Origin: Ignavibacteriales bacterium
GTDB taxonomy: Bacteria > Bacteroidota > Ignavibacteria > Ignavibacteriales > Melioribacteraceae
Direction: 5' to 3'
Assembly (NCBI GenBank): GCA_020059785.1
Contig: JAGVBL010000307.1
Coordinates: forward strand, 1-23,534
Length of the DNA stretch: 23,534 nt
Shown in pieces: positions 6,469 through 14,403 of this stretch (positions within the stretch are counted from its first letter, which is position 1; each line of letters begins with the position of its first letter). The position numbers and the translations under genes are program-made. The notes below the pieces were generated by a model. It was given only the letters and a program-made list of their open reading frames with translations. It was not told where the DNA came from and searched no databases.

Positions 6469-7488
6469 CTAAATAGCAAAAAACCAAAATAAAAGTAAAG
6501 CAATGCTTTCTCTTGTTCTGTAAAAAATCGTTTTTTCAAACGTTAATTTATAGTCTGTTGATATTCCTTTAGCTTCTATATTATAAAACCTGCATATCTG
6601 TAAGATTCTCGAAAGATGAAAGTCGTCTGAAATAATTGATATTTTTGAACTAGAAACAAAATCTTTGTGATTATTGCGAAGGTATTTTATTTGTTCCGTT
6701 GTAGTTGAAGTCATTTGTTCAACGATCAGGTTTTTATAATCAACACCAAGATTTGTGAGATATTTATACGCTACTTCTGCTTCGCTCAGTTCACCCGGGG
6801 CATTACCTCCGGTAAGAATAATTTTTTTTATTTGACCTTGCCTGTAAAGTTCTAAAGCTTTTCTAATTCTTCCTTCGAAAATTGGACTTGGTTTATCTTT
6901 TTTCCAAACAGCAGCTCCGGGTATTAATCCATAGTCATATTCATCCTCATTTTTACTATTATAATCATTAACATTCCATACAAAGAATATGGAGAATAAA
7001 ACAAGAATTAAAACAGCAGAAATGGATCTAATCAGCGTTCTTATTTCAAATAATTTTTCGAGACCTAAAATTAAACCCCAAGAATAAAGTAGTGAATAAA
7101 TTTGTATAAATAGCGACACAATCATTAAAAAACCGGTATATACTTTTTTAATTGGAAATGAGAACAAGTATTCATTTGTGGCAAGTTTAATAAAATCGAA
7201 CAGTACAATTGATATTATAAGAGAAATTAGAGAAAGTATTTGGAGTATAAGAAGAAAATTAAGTCTCCCTTTTTCAATCTGTTTCTTTTTCAAACCTATG
7301 ACTACAAATCCCGAGATAACTCCCACTGATATTAATATATTAAGGATATTTCCAATGTAATCAATTCTGTAATCCAATAAAGATAACCCGTTAATTTTAT
7401 ATTTAATAAACGTAACGAGTACAAATATCCCCAAATTGGTAATAATCGATGAAAGGATAATAGAGGGATATTGGATTTTAGTTTTCAC
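6469..7488 (-). CDS. DUF218 (ElyC/SanA/YdcF) multi-pass membrane protein
   Basis: A 339-residue protein. The N-terminal ~170 residues hold five or six membrane helices (about 8-28, 45-66, 77-99, 113-140, 153-171). The soluble DUF218 domain follows: GLIPGAAVW (187-195), FEGRIRKALELYRQG, KKIILTGG (221-228), SEAEVA (235-240), STTTEQ (261-266) and SDDFHLSR (287-294), then a terminal helix. Family members act at the cell envelope (ElyC in lipid carrier or peptidoglycan metabolism, SanA in the barrier), but the reaction is not established. The start codon is GTG. The gene begins 7 bp after the ABC ATPase stop, so the two are likely an operon. Confidence 0.8.
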   Translation of the reverse strand: MKTKIQYPSIILSSIITNLGIFVLVTFIKYKINGLSLLDYRIDYIGNILNILISVGVISGFVVIGLKKKQIEKGRLNFLLILQILSLISLIISIVLFDFIKLATNEYLFSFPIKKVYTGFLMIVSLFIQIYSLLYSWGLILGLEKLFEIRTLIRSISAVLILVLFSIFFVWNVNDYNSKNEDEYDYGLIPGAAVWKKDKPSPIFEGRIRKALELYRQGQIKKIILTGGNAPGELSEAEVAYKYLTNLGVDYKNLIVEQMTSTTTEQIKYLRNNHKDFVSSSKISIISDDFHLSRILQICRFYNIEAKGISTDYKLTFEKTIFYRTRESIALLLFWFFAI

Positions 7489-7495
7489 TTTTAAG

Positions 7496-8296
7496 CTAAT
7501 TTTTGTTTACCGGTTGAATTAAAATATTGGCAACATCTTTATCATTCGAGAAAAAAACAGTTGATTCAACATTAAAAATCTTTTTAATATTTTCCTCAGT
7601 TAACACATTTTTCTTATTGCCCTGGATGGAAATCCTTCCATTTATCATAAATGCAATTTTCTGCGAGAACAATCCAACTAGATTTAAATCGTGAGAAACG
7701 GATATGATTGTTAATCCCTGACTATTACTAAGCTTATTAAGTAATTCATAAATAGAAATTTGGTGTTCAATATCTAAGTGGGCATTAGGTTCATCAAGAA
7801 GAACTAATTTAGGGTTTTGTGCAATAGCTCTTGCAATAAATGCTCTCTGTGCTTCACCTCCGGAAATTTCATTTATTCCTTTTGATTTTAGGTCAGCAAT
7901 ACCCATAAGATCCAGAGCATTCATTACAATTCGTTTATCTTCAGCTGTTTCAAATCCCAATGTACCAAGGTAAGGAGTTCGTCCCATCATTACTATTTCA
8001 TAAACAGAAAACGGAAAAATTGAATAATTATTCTGAGGAACATAAGCAATCAGTTTTGCATATTCTTTAAGGGGGATTTCTGAAATATCAATACCCGAAT
8101 ATTTAATACGTCCATTACTTGGGTTTATTAACCTTCCAATTAATTTGAGAAGAGTTGATTTGCCACAGCCATTCGGACCTAAAAGACTAACAAAATCACC
8201 TTGTTCAATTTTCCAACTATCAATTTCTAATTGGAAATTACTATCAGTTGCGGTGTTATAGTTATACTTTACATTATTTAGTTCGAGGAGAAACAA
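7496..8296 (-). CDS. ABC transporter ATP-binding protein, iron-siderophore/B12 type
   Basis: A 266-residue ATPase of the FecE/BtuD/HmuV subfamily that would power uptake of iron chelates, heme or cobalamin. Walker A is GPNGCGKST (40-48), the Q-loop is Q88 in AYVPQNN, the signature is ISGGEAQR (144-151), Walker B is LVLLDEP (164-170), and the H-loop His is H202. MMGRTPYLG is typical of this subfamily. The start is a TTG with AGGGA six bases upstream. No permease or substrate-binding gene adjoins it, although such genes usually do. The nearest related function is tonB upstream, beyond a terminator. Confidence 0.85.
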   Translation of the reverse strand: MFLLELNNVKYNYNTATDSNFQLEIDSWKIEQGDFVSLLGPNGCGKSTLLKLIGRLINPSNGRIKYSGIDISEIPLKEYAKLIAYVPQNNYSIFPFSVYEIVMMGRTPYLGTLGFETAEDKRIVMNALDLMGIADLKSKGINEISGGEAQRAFIARAIAQNPKLVLLDEPNAHLDIEHQISIYELLNKLSNSQGLTIISVSHDLNLVGLFSQKIAFMINGRISIQGNKKNVLTEENIKKIFNVESTVFFSNDKDVANILIQPVNKN

Positions 8297-8380
8297 TTCA
8301 TTTCCCTTTTATTAAAGATATCTATAATTATCGGAACATAAAACTTACACTGGCATAAATAAAAAATAGTCTGGTAAGCA

Positions 8381-8410
8381 AAAAGAAGGCGCCAAAAGGC
8401 GCCTTCTTTT
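8381..8410. terminator. strong bidirectional rho-independent terminator
   Basis: A perfect 13-bp stem, AAAAGAAGGCGCC (8381-8393) and GGCGCCTTCTTTT (8398-8410), with an AAAA loop. A/T runs at both ends allow use on either strand. Its end overlaps the first base of the tonB stop codon (8410-8412). It separates tonB from the ABC gene. Confidence 0.9.
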
Positions 8411-9069
8411 TATTGAAGTTTGAATACGATTGGAATAGAAACCTGGACTTTGACAGCTTTACCTCTTTGTTTGCCCGGTTTAAATTTTGTTTGCATAACT
8501 GCAGCAACAGCAGCTTCATCACATCCGGCTCCAATACCTTTAATTACTTCTGCTTTAACAACATCTCCGACTTCATTTACGAAAGCTTTAATAAATACTC
8601 TACCCTGAACACCTGCACGTTTTGCAATTTCCGGATAAACAATTTTCTTTTGAATAGCTTCTATACCACCAATGGGTTCAGGAGTTTCTTCCACAGCAAC
8701 AAAAATTACTGCTTCGTCTTCCTCTTCTTTAACTTCCTGTTTTGGCGGTGGAGGTGGAGCCGAGATTTGCTCGTTAATATCAATTTCAGTACTTCCAATA
8801 GCTATATCTTCTAATACATCATCCGATGGAGCTTCTATTGGAATTGGAGGTTTTGGAGGCGGAGGCGGAGCACTTTCCTGTTTAGTCTTTACAACATCTT
8901 CAACATTAACCAATTCTTGCGGTCCGTCCAGTCTAACTTTCTGTTTTGCAAAATCGGGGAAAAACTTGAATGCAACGATTAATAATGCAAGAGAAGTAAT
9001 TAAACTTAACTCGAAAACACGCTTGTATGCTCTTTTTAAGTCTGCTTTTGGGTTTTTCTTAAGTCCCAC
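8410..9069 (-). CDS. tonB: energy transducer TonB
   Basis: Couples the inner-membrane proton gradient, with ExbB/ExbD, to outer-membrane TonB-dependent receptors. In the 219-residue form there is a cytoplasmic tail, one membrane anchor (about 21-38), and a proline-rich periplasmic linker with two runs (APPPPPKPPIP at 67-77 and APPPPPK at 104-110). The TonB C-terminal domain spans about 134-219 (YPEIAKRAGVQGRVFIKAFV, then FKPGKQRGKAVKVQVSIPI). An earlier GTG at 9090 is in frame, but AGGAGG at 9076-9081 lies six bases before the GTG at 9069, which decides the start. It seems monocistronic, with its own promoter-like sequence and the terminator at its stop. ExbB/ExbD are not in the window. Confidence 0.92.
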   Translation of the reverse strand: MGLKKNPKADLKRAYKRVFELSLITSLALLIVAFKFFPDFAKQKVRLDGPQELVNVEDVVKTKQESAPPPPPKPPIPIEAPSDDVLEDIAIGSTEIDINEQISAPPPPPKQEVKEEEDEAVIFVAVEETPEPIGGIEAIQKKIVYPEIAKRAGVQGRVFIKAFVNEVGDVVKAEVIKGIGAGCDEAAVAAVMQTKFKPGKQRGKAVKVQVSIPIVFKLQ

Positions 9070-9075
9070 TTTATT

Positions 9076-9081
9076 CCTCCT
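9076..9081 (-). promoter_or_regulatory. Shine-Dalgarno site fixing the tonB start
   Basis: AGGAGG on the - strand, six bases before a GTG at 9069-9067. This argues against the in-frame GTG 21 bp upstream, which would place the site inside the coding sequence. Confidence 0.85.
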
Positions 9082-9104
9082 ATTTATCACCTAATGGCGA
9101 TGCT

Positions 9105-9133
9105 AACTTAAAAAATGATGAGTGAAATGTCAA
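9105..9133 (-). promoter_or_regulatory. promoter-like sequence for tonB
   Basis: A perfect TTGACA (9128-9133) and TAAGTT (9105-9110) separated by 17 bp, 35 bp before the GTG start. The -10 is a weak match. Found by inspection. Confidence 0.45.
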
Positions 9134-9193
9134 TCAGTACGAAAAATTTTACATCGATCAATTTATTTATGTTCCAATTTAATGGTGTCAATT

Positions 9194-9622
9194 TTACTGC
9201 ACTAAAGATTCATCTCTTTTTAAGAAATGACTTGCTAAAATGATCCCAGTAATTCCGCCAATAAAATCGAATAACCAATCGTAAAAATCGCAATATCTGC
9301 CCGGAATTATCAATTGGTGAATTTCATCAAACATAGCATATACTGTTATGATGATACATGAAACTGTTATCGAGTTTCTTCTGATCAATTCGGATTTATT
9401 CTGAAATACCGTATTTAATTTTACTAGAACGCCAAGAATAAAATAAGCAGCAAAATGTTCTAATTTATCCTGAGTATTAAAAAATTTTGGGATCTTTTCG
9501 ATAGGGATCGAAGTCATTACAAACAGGAAGACCCAGTAAAGGATTAATGGAAGATGAACAAATCGAAAAGGATTTTTCTTTATTGAATTAAATAAAAGAG
9601 TCAATGATAAATTTGATAGCAT
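9194..9622 (-). CDS. VanZ-like membrane protein
   Basis: A 142-residue protein with about four membrane helices (24-39, 56-70, 85-98, 117-133). VanZ-family features are visible: DKLEHFAAYFILG (52-64), DEIHQLIIPGR (99-109) and DWLFDFIGGITG (115-126). VanZ gives low-level teicoplanin resistance in enterococci, but most genomic members have no tested role and this need not be a resistance gene. Its first ATG lies 35 bp inside the nnr 3' end, so translation is probably coupled. It is the last gene of the long - strand run. Confidence 0.82.
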   Translation of the reverse strand: MLSNLSLTLLFNSIKKNPFRFVHLPLILYWVFLFVMTSIPIEKIPKFFNTQDKLEHFAAYFILGVLVKLNTVFQNKSELIRRNSITVSCIIITVYAMFDEIHQLIIPGRYCDFYDWLFDFIGGITGIILASHFLKRDESLVQ

Positions 9623-11147
9623 TAGGAATATTTTCCATTAAATCTGATGCAGTATAACCGTATTCAGTTTTTTCTTCTAAAAGAAGGTCACCTGATAAAC
9701 TATGGATATAAACTGAAGAGATAAGAGAATCTTCAACATCAGATGTTTGTGAAATGAATCCGGCAATTATTCCGGTAAGAACATCCCCAGAACCAAATTT
9801 TGCAAGTCCGGGATTACCGCTTGAATTAATAAATGCTTCTCCGTCAGGATTAAAAATAATTGAAGGTGCTCCTTTTAAAACCAGCCAGCAATTGAATTCT
9901 GAAGTAAAATTTCTGCTTAAATTCAGTAAATTTTTCTTTAACTCACTTAATTCTATTCCAAGCAAATTAGCAAACTCTTTATGATGCGGTGTTAATATTT
10001 TCCCCTTCAAATTAATTTTTTTATACTCATTATTAGCTAATGCAAAAATTGCATCTGCATCAATTACAAATTTTTTGGTCTTATAATTACGGAGTATTTC
10101 AAGTACCGTTTCAATAGTTTCATTAGCCCTTCCTAAACCCGGACCAATTGCAATTACATCAGCCCAATTAATCTTATCTTCAATTTCCTTAAGATTATAT
10201 GGCGAAATAAATCCCAAATTATTATCATCATAATCAACTACTATAGCAGAATCGATCTTTTGCTGTGCAAGCAATTTAATTGATTGAGGGGTTGCAAGAA
10301 AGCACGATCCGGCACCTGATTTCAATACAGAGTTAGTTGTGAAGAAAGATGCACCGGGCATTCCTGATGAACCGGCAATTACTAATACTTTACCGGCTGA
10401 ATATTTATTTACGTCGAGATCCTTTGAAGGAATTCCAAAGTATGCATCCTCAGGTTCTATTAAATAATTTTGAACAGATAACTTTTTATAATATTCATCA
10501 CCTATACCAATATAACCTTTTTCTATTACCCCGCAGTTAGTATAACCTTTTCCGTAGAAAAGACCTGTTTTATATTCCGATAAAGTAATTGTCAAATCAG
10601 AATTAAAAACAACATCACCTAATGAGTTTTCTAAATCCAAACCTGTCGGAAGATCGATAGAAACCCTAAAAGTATTTAGTTGATTTAATTTATTGACAAT
10701 TTCCTTATATGGTTCTGCTAATTCTCCTCTCGAGCCGGTTCCGAGCATTGAATCAATAACAATTTCACAATCATCAAGAGCAGTAAGGTCTTTATTACTT
10801 TCATAAATAATTATTTTCGATTGAGGATAATCAATCAACAAATTTTTTAATATTCTAAAATTAGTAAGAGCATCTCCTTTTAATTCATCTTCACCACCAA
10901 GTGAAATAACTCTAACATTATATTCATTATTTAAAAAATGACGTGCAACGGCAAATCCATCTCCTCCATTATTTCCTTTACCGCAAACAATGCCTACATT
11001 ATCTACTGAAGCTTTGATATTACGCAGAATTGAATTGAAAATACTTCTCGATGCATTTTCCATTAAAACAATACTAGGAATTGCGAGAGCATTAGTGGCG
11101 TAGGAATCCGCCTCACGGACCTGTTGAGCAGAATATAATGGTATCAT
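9588..11147 (-). CDS. nnr: bifunctional NAD(P)HX epimerase / ADP-dependent dehydratase
   Basis: Repairs hydrated NADH and NADPH: the N-terminal domain epimerises R- and S-NAD(P)HX, and the C-terminal domain dehydrates the S form using ADP. The 519-residue length fits the fused YjeF_N plus carbohydrate-kinase-like form. In the N-domain, QQVREADSYA opens the protein, GKGNNGGDGFA is at 56-66, and DSMLGTGSRG contains the catalytic Asp. In the C-domain there are AGSSGMPGA, IGPGLGR and a kinase-type NPGLAKFGSGDVLTGIIAGF near 443-462. The usual GTGD is GSGD here, a mild change. It lies 56 bp downstream of nuoN, a sensible place for an NADH-repair enzyme. Confidence 0.94.
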   Translation of the reverse strand: MIPLYSAQQVREADSYATNALAIPSIVLMENASRSIFNSILRNIKASVDNVGIVCGKGNNGGDGFAVARHFLNNEYNVRVISLGGEDELKGDALTNFRILKNLLIDYPQSKIIIYESNKDLTALDDCEIVIDSMLGTGSRGELAEPYKEIVNKLNQLNTFRVSIDLPTGLDLENSLGDVVFNSDLTITLSEYKTGLFYGKGYTNCGVIEKGYIGIGDEYYKKLSVQNYLIEPEDAYFGIPSKDLDVNKYSAGKVLVIAGSSGMPGASFFTTNSVLKSGAGSCFLATPQSIKLLAQQKIDSAIVVDYDDNNLGFISPYNLKEIEDKINWADVIAIGPGLGRANETIETVLEILRNYKTKKFVIDADAIFALANNEYKKINLKGKILTPHHKEFANLLGIELSELKKNLLNLSRNFTSEFNCWLVLKGAPSIIFNPDGEAFINSSGNPGLAKFGSGDVLTGIIAGFISQTSDVEDSLISSVYIHSLSGDLLLEEKTEYGYTASDLMENIPNAIKFIIDSFI

Positions 11148-11203
11148 GTTTAAAAAACTCTGTTGTTGGATGGTAAAATAATAAAGAAAAATACCAATTT
11201 AAA

Positions 11204-12637
11204 TTAGAGATTAATAACAGAGTTAATAACGTTTAGAAGAAGATCCGGAAGAATTCCGAAAATAAGAACAAACGCACCAGAAATTATTACTGCTGATAAA
11301 CTAAAAGATGAAATCTCAGGTTTGAATTCTTCAATTGAATCGCGGAAATAGATATAAACGACAACCCTTAAATAAAAATATACACTAATCATGCTGGAAA
11401 TTACACCAACAATTGCAAGCCATGTTAAACCACCTTCAATTGCACCAACAAAGACATAGTACTTTCCAAAGAATCCTGCTAAAGGTGGAATACCCGCCAA
11501 TGCAAACATGAAAAGCGACATAAAAGCAGCCAGGACGGGACTTTTAGTATGCAGCCCGGCAAATGAATCGATATCAATTCTAGTATCACCTTCACCTTCA
11601 ATAATAGAGATTACGGTAAATGCACCGATATTCATAAATGCATACGCAGCGAGGTAAAAGATAATTCCTGAAATACTCTGGGTGTTAGCAGCAGCTAAAC
11701 CAATTGCCATATAACCCGCATGCGATATGGATGAGTAAGCGAGCATTCTCTTTAAATTGTTTTGTGAAATTGCTACTATACTTCCAAACAACATTGATAA
11801 CGCTGCTATAACAGAGAAATACGGTTTAAATACATTTGGTGCATTTAAAGTGAATGTTGCGGCTATTGAAATTATTAATACACTGAATGCTGCGGTTTTA
11901 CCTGTTGTGGACATTAATCCCGTTACAGTTGTAGCTGAACCCTGATAAACATCAGGCACCCACATATGGAACGGGAATGCTGCTATTTTAAAACTAAAGC
12001 CGATGAGAAATAATACAAATCCGGTAACAAAAATTATGTTTGATGATAGTGAAGCAAAGTTGCTTGTTATGTACAATAGACTTGTGTTTCCTGCTGTTCC
12101 ATAGATTAAAGCTATTCCATAGACAATGAATCCTGTTGCAAAAGAACCGAGTAAAAAGTATTTCAAAGAAGATTCGTTTGCAGATAATTTTTTTCGATTA
12201 AATCCAGCCAATACATAAAAACAAATTGACATCAACTCCAAACCAAGAAAGACCATAAGAATATCTTTAGAACCAGCCATTATCATCATACCCAATACGG
12301 ACGATTGAACTATGATGTAATATTCGCCATAATATGTTCCATACTTTTTCAAATATCCAATAGAACTCATTACAATAAGCATTGCGCCTATATTGAAAAT
12401 AAAATTAAAGATAGCCGGTTTTCCGCCTACTTCAATCATTCCTCCAAAAAGAATAGCATGGTTATTAATATTAACAATAGAATAGATAGAGATAGCAAGA
12501 AAAAGAAGAATAGATAACCATGGTAGAATCTGTTCGCTCTTTTTTGTTATCATTTCTATAACAACAGAAATAATAATACCTAACCCGATTAGAATGAATG
12601 GTGATAACTGGTAATATTCAAAATTTGATACTGGCAT
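11204..12637 (-). CDS. nuoN: NADH-quinone oxidoreductase subunit N
   Basis: One of three antiporter-like proton-pumping subunits in the membrane arm of complex I. 477 residues with about 14 helices. The pumping-channel residues are recognisable: E134 in LGLELMSICFYVLAGFNR and K217 in GFSFKIAAFPFHMWVPDVYQG. Later AYSSISHAGYMAIGL and GIPPLAGFFGKYYVF are typical of NuoN. It starts 2 bp after the unknown 122-aa gene and is separated from nuoM by that gene and the antiporter. Confidence 0.95.
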   Translation of the reverse strand: MPVSNFEYYQLSPFILIGLGIIISVVIEMITKKSEQILPWLSILLFLAISIYSIVNINNHAILFGGMIEVGGKPAIFNFIFNIGAMLIVMSSIGYLKKYGTYYGEYYIIVQSSVLGMMIMAGSKDILMVFLGLELMSICFYVLAGFNRKKLSANESSLKYFLLGSFATGFIVYGIALIYGTAGNTSLLYITSNFASLSSNIIFVTGFVLFLIGFSFKIAAFPFHMWVPDVYQGSATTVTGLMSTTGKTAAFSVLIISIAATFTLNAPNVFKPYFSVIAALSMLFGSIVAISQNNLKRMLAYSSISHAGYMAIGLAAANTQSISGIIFYLAAYAFMNIGAFTVISIIEGEGDTRIDIDSFAGLHTKSPVLAAFMSLFMFALAGIPPLAGFFGKYYVFVGAIEGGLTWLAIVGVISSMISVYFYLRVVVYIYFRDSIEEFKPEISSFSLSAVIISGAFVLIFGILPDLLLNVINSVINL

Positions 12638-12639
12638 AT

Positions 12640-13008
12640 TTACTCTATGAATAATAATGTATCTTCATTTATTTCCGAAATAGTAATTTTATGTTTTTCT
12701 TTAACCTGTAAAGCAATTTTTCTATGATTAGTGAAATCAAAAATATCCTTCCCCTTTTCAACGACAACTAATTTTATTTTTTCGAATCCTTTTACAACTT
12801 CTGAGAGAACTTTATAATCGTAGAAATAAATTTCTGTAAAATCATCATGTATTTTATAACTTGCCCCTGATTTTGTTGAACTAAAATCAGTAATAATATC
12901 ATTCTCAATAACCGCTTTTAGTATATCAATCCTAACTGGAAGTAAGACTCTATTACCATAGTACATGCCGTGCAAATTATTTTTTAAGATATCATTCAAA
13001 GTTGACAT
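12640..13008 (-). CDS. uncharacterised 122-aa soluble protein within the nuo cluster
   Basis: I do not recognise this family. It is a small soluble protein without signal peptide or membrane helix. The centre contains alternating strand-like stretches (YKIHDDFTEIYFYDYKVL, EKIKLVVVEKG) and the C-terminus is charged (VKEKHKITISEINEDTLLFIE). The frame is open further upstream, but the ATG at 13008 is preceded by GGAAGGTG five bases before it, a much better start. It lies one base after the antiporter stop and two bases before nuoN, so it is translationally linked to both. A regulatory or assembly role for the antiporter/complex I block is possible but only suggested by position. Confidence 0.75.
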   Translation of the reverse strand: MSTLNDILKNNLHGMYYGNRVLLPVRIDILKAVIENDIITDFSSTKSGASYKIHDDFTEIYFYDYKVLSEVVKGFEKIKLVVVEKGKDIFDFTNHRKIALQVKEKHKITISEINEDTLLFIE

Positions 13009-13009
13009 A

Positions 13010-14398
13010 TTACACCTTCCCGTAGTAAACAATAAAGTAAAGAATAATAAAAATTGGAAGAAGGATAGGAACAGAATATTTAATTAAGTATCCAAAAAAG
13101 CTGGGCATTTTTATACCTGATCTTTCGCTGATTGCCTTAACCATGAAATTAGGACCGTTTCCAATGTAAGTCATAGCACCAAAGAATACGGCAGCTATAG
13201 AGATAGCTTGCAAGTAAAAAGGATATAATTCAGAAAATTCGTGAACCTGTGTTTTTATATTAACATCGTATGCATATTTACCAAGCGAAGCACTAAGGAA
13301 ATTAAGGAAAGTAGGAGCATTATCCAGAAATGCTGATAGAATTCCTGTAGCCCAATAAAATATTCCGGGAGTTAATTGCTGACCATATACTTTAGCCTCG
13401 TAAGCAATAAGTTGAAGAGCTGGAATCATAGAGGCGAAAATTCCTACGAATAAAAATGCAACTTCTCTTATCGGTTCAAAATTAAATTCGTTTGCTTCAA
13501 GAATTTTTTTGTCTGCAGTTTTGTATGAAAGTATAACTACTGAAAACATTATTATTTCTCTAATACCGAAAGGTAATGGGGAAAAATTAGGGACCCAGCT
13601 TAATATACCTGGATCAAGAAAAACTGAAATCAGAATAATTAATAAATAGAGAAGATTTTTAGTCCCTTTGAATTCTATTTTATTAGAAAAATTAACGCTT
13701 TCTTTTTCGCCTTCTTTGTTAAAAGAATCAACAATGTAAAATACTACCAGCAATACAATTAAAGTGGGAAACCATACATACCAAATGTGACCGAAGAACC
13801 AGAAGAAATCAATTCCTCTTAAGAAACCAAGGAACAAAGGCGGGTCTCCAATAGGTGTTAATGCACCGCCAATATTGCTGACTGAAAAAATAAAAAATAT
13901 TATATGATAGGGTTTAATCCGGTCTTTATTGATTTTAATAAAAGGACGGATCAATAACATTGATGCACCTGTTGTACCAATTATATTAGCAATAACCGAA
14001 CCGAATAGTAATATGATCACATTTAATAGAGGTGTAGCTTTACGATCGACTTTAATTAGAATTCCTCCTGTCGCAACAAATAAAGATGAAAGCAAAGCAA
14101 TAAAAGAAATATATTCATGAGCAGTGTGAAGTAAACTGTGAGTATCGTTTAACCAGATCAGATAATATAATACTGTAATCGATCCCAGAAGTATTGAAAC
14201 TTTAGGATAATTTCTTTCCCAGAAGTGATGATAGAATAATGGTCCGGTTGCAATCATTAATAAAAGAATAGCGAACGGTAATACCATAAAAGGATTAGGT
14301 AGAACATGTTCAGTTCCTTCAGCTCCGGATGCAAAAATCGAATTAGTATTGAATAAGAAAATCAATAGCAGAATAATTTTAGAAGTTATTTTTTTCAT
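13010..14398 (-). CDS. NhaD/CitMHS-type sodium:proton antiporter
   Basis: An integral membrane ion transporter of the CitMHS/ArsB-like superfamily, annotated in related genomes as sodium:proton antiporter. From the ATG it has 462 residues. A signal-like N-terminus (MKKITSKIILLLIFLFNTNS) precedes about 11-12 helices. Family features are GPLFYHHFWERNYPKVS, NIIGTTGASMLLIRP, and the central SNIGGALTPIGDPPLFLGF; the second half has FLDNAPTFLNFLSA and FFGAMTYIGNGPNFMVKA. A GTG two codons upstream (14404), overlapping the nuoM stop, is an alternative start. Placed between nuoM and the unknown gene before nuoN, it probably works alongside complex I in Na+/H+ exchange. Ion specificity cannot be read from sequence. 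Confidence 0.85.
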   Translation of the reverse strand: MKKITSKIILLLIFLFNTNSIFASGAEGTEHVLPNPFMVLPFAILLLMIATGPLFYHHFWERNYPKVSILLGSITVLYYLIWLNDTHSLLHTAHEYISFIALLSSLFVATGGILIKVDRKATPLLNVIILLFGSVIANIIGTTGASMLLIRPFIKINKDRIKPYHIIFFIFSVSNIGGALTPIGDPPLFLGFLRGIDFFWFFGHIWYVWFPTLIVLLVVFYIVDSFNKEGEKESVNFSNKIEFKGTKNLLYLLIILISVFLDPGILSWVPNFSPLPFGIREIIMFSVVILSYKTADKKILEANEFNFEPIREVAFLFVGIFASMIPALQLIAYEAKVYGQQLTPGIFYWATGILSAFLDNAPTFLNFLSASLGKYAYDVNIKTQVHEFSELYPFYLQAISIAAVFFGAMTYIGNGPNFMVKAISERSGIKMPSFFGYLIKYSVPILLPIFIILYFIVYYGKV

Positions 14399-14403
14399 AG
14401 GCA

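Noticed and set aside
8297..8380. Cobalamin or other riboswitch upstream of the ABC ATPase
   Set aside because: The gap is only 84 bp and shows no B12-box or multi-stem structure that I can see.
8672..9094. Open + strand frame of 140 codons rich in glycine and serine opposite tonB
   Set aside because: It is the antisense of the TonB proline-rich and C-terminal regions; the glycine runs are the complement of proline codons.
9194..9622. Glycopeptide resistance gene (VanZ)
   Set aside because: Family membership is clear, but there are no other van genes nearby and most chromosomal VanZ-like proteins are not resistance determinants.
10425..10436. TCCTTTGAAGGA palindrome in nnr resembling the micro-insertions
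   Set aside because: It encodes normal residues of the linker between the two Nnr domains with no excess length, so no insertion is indicated.
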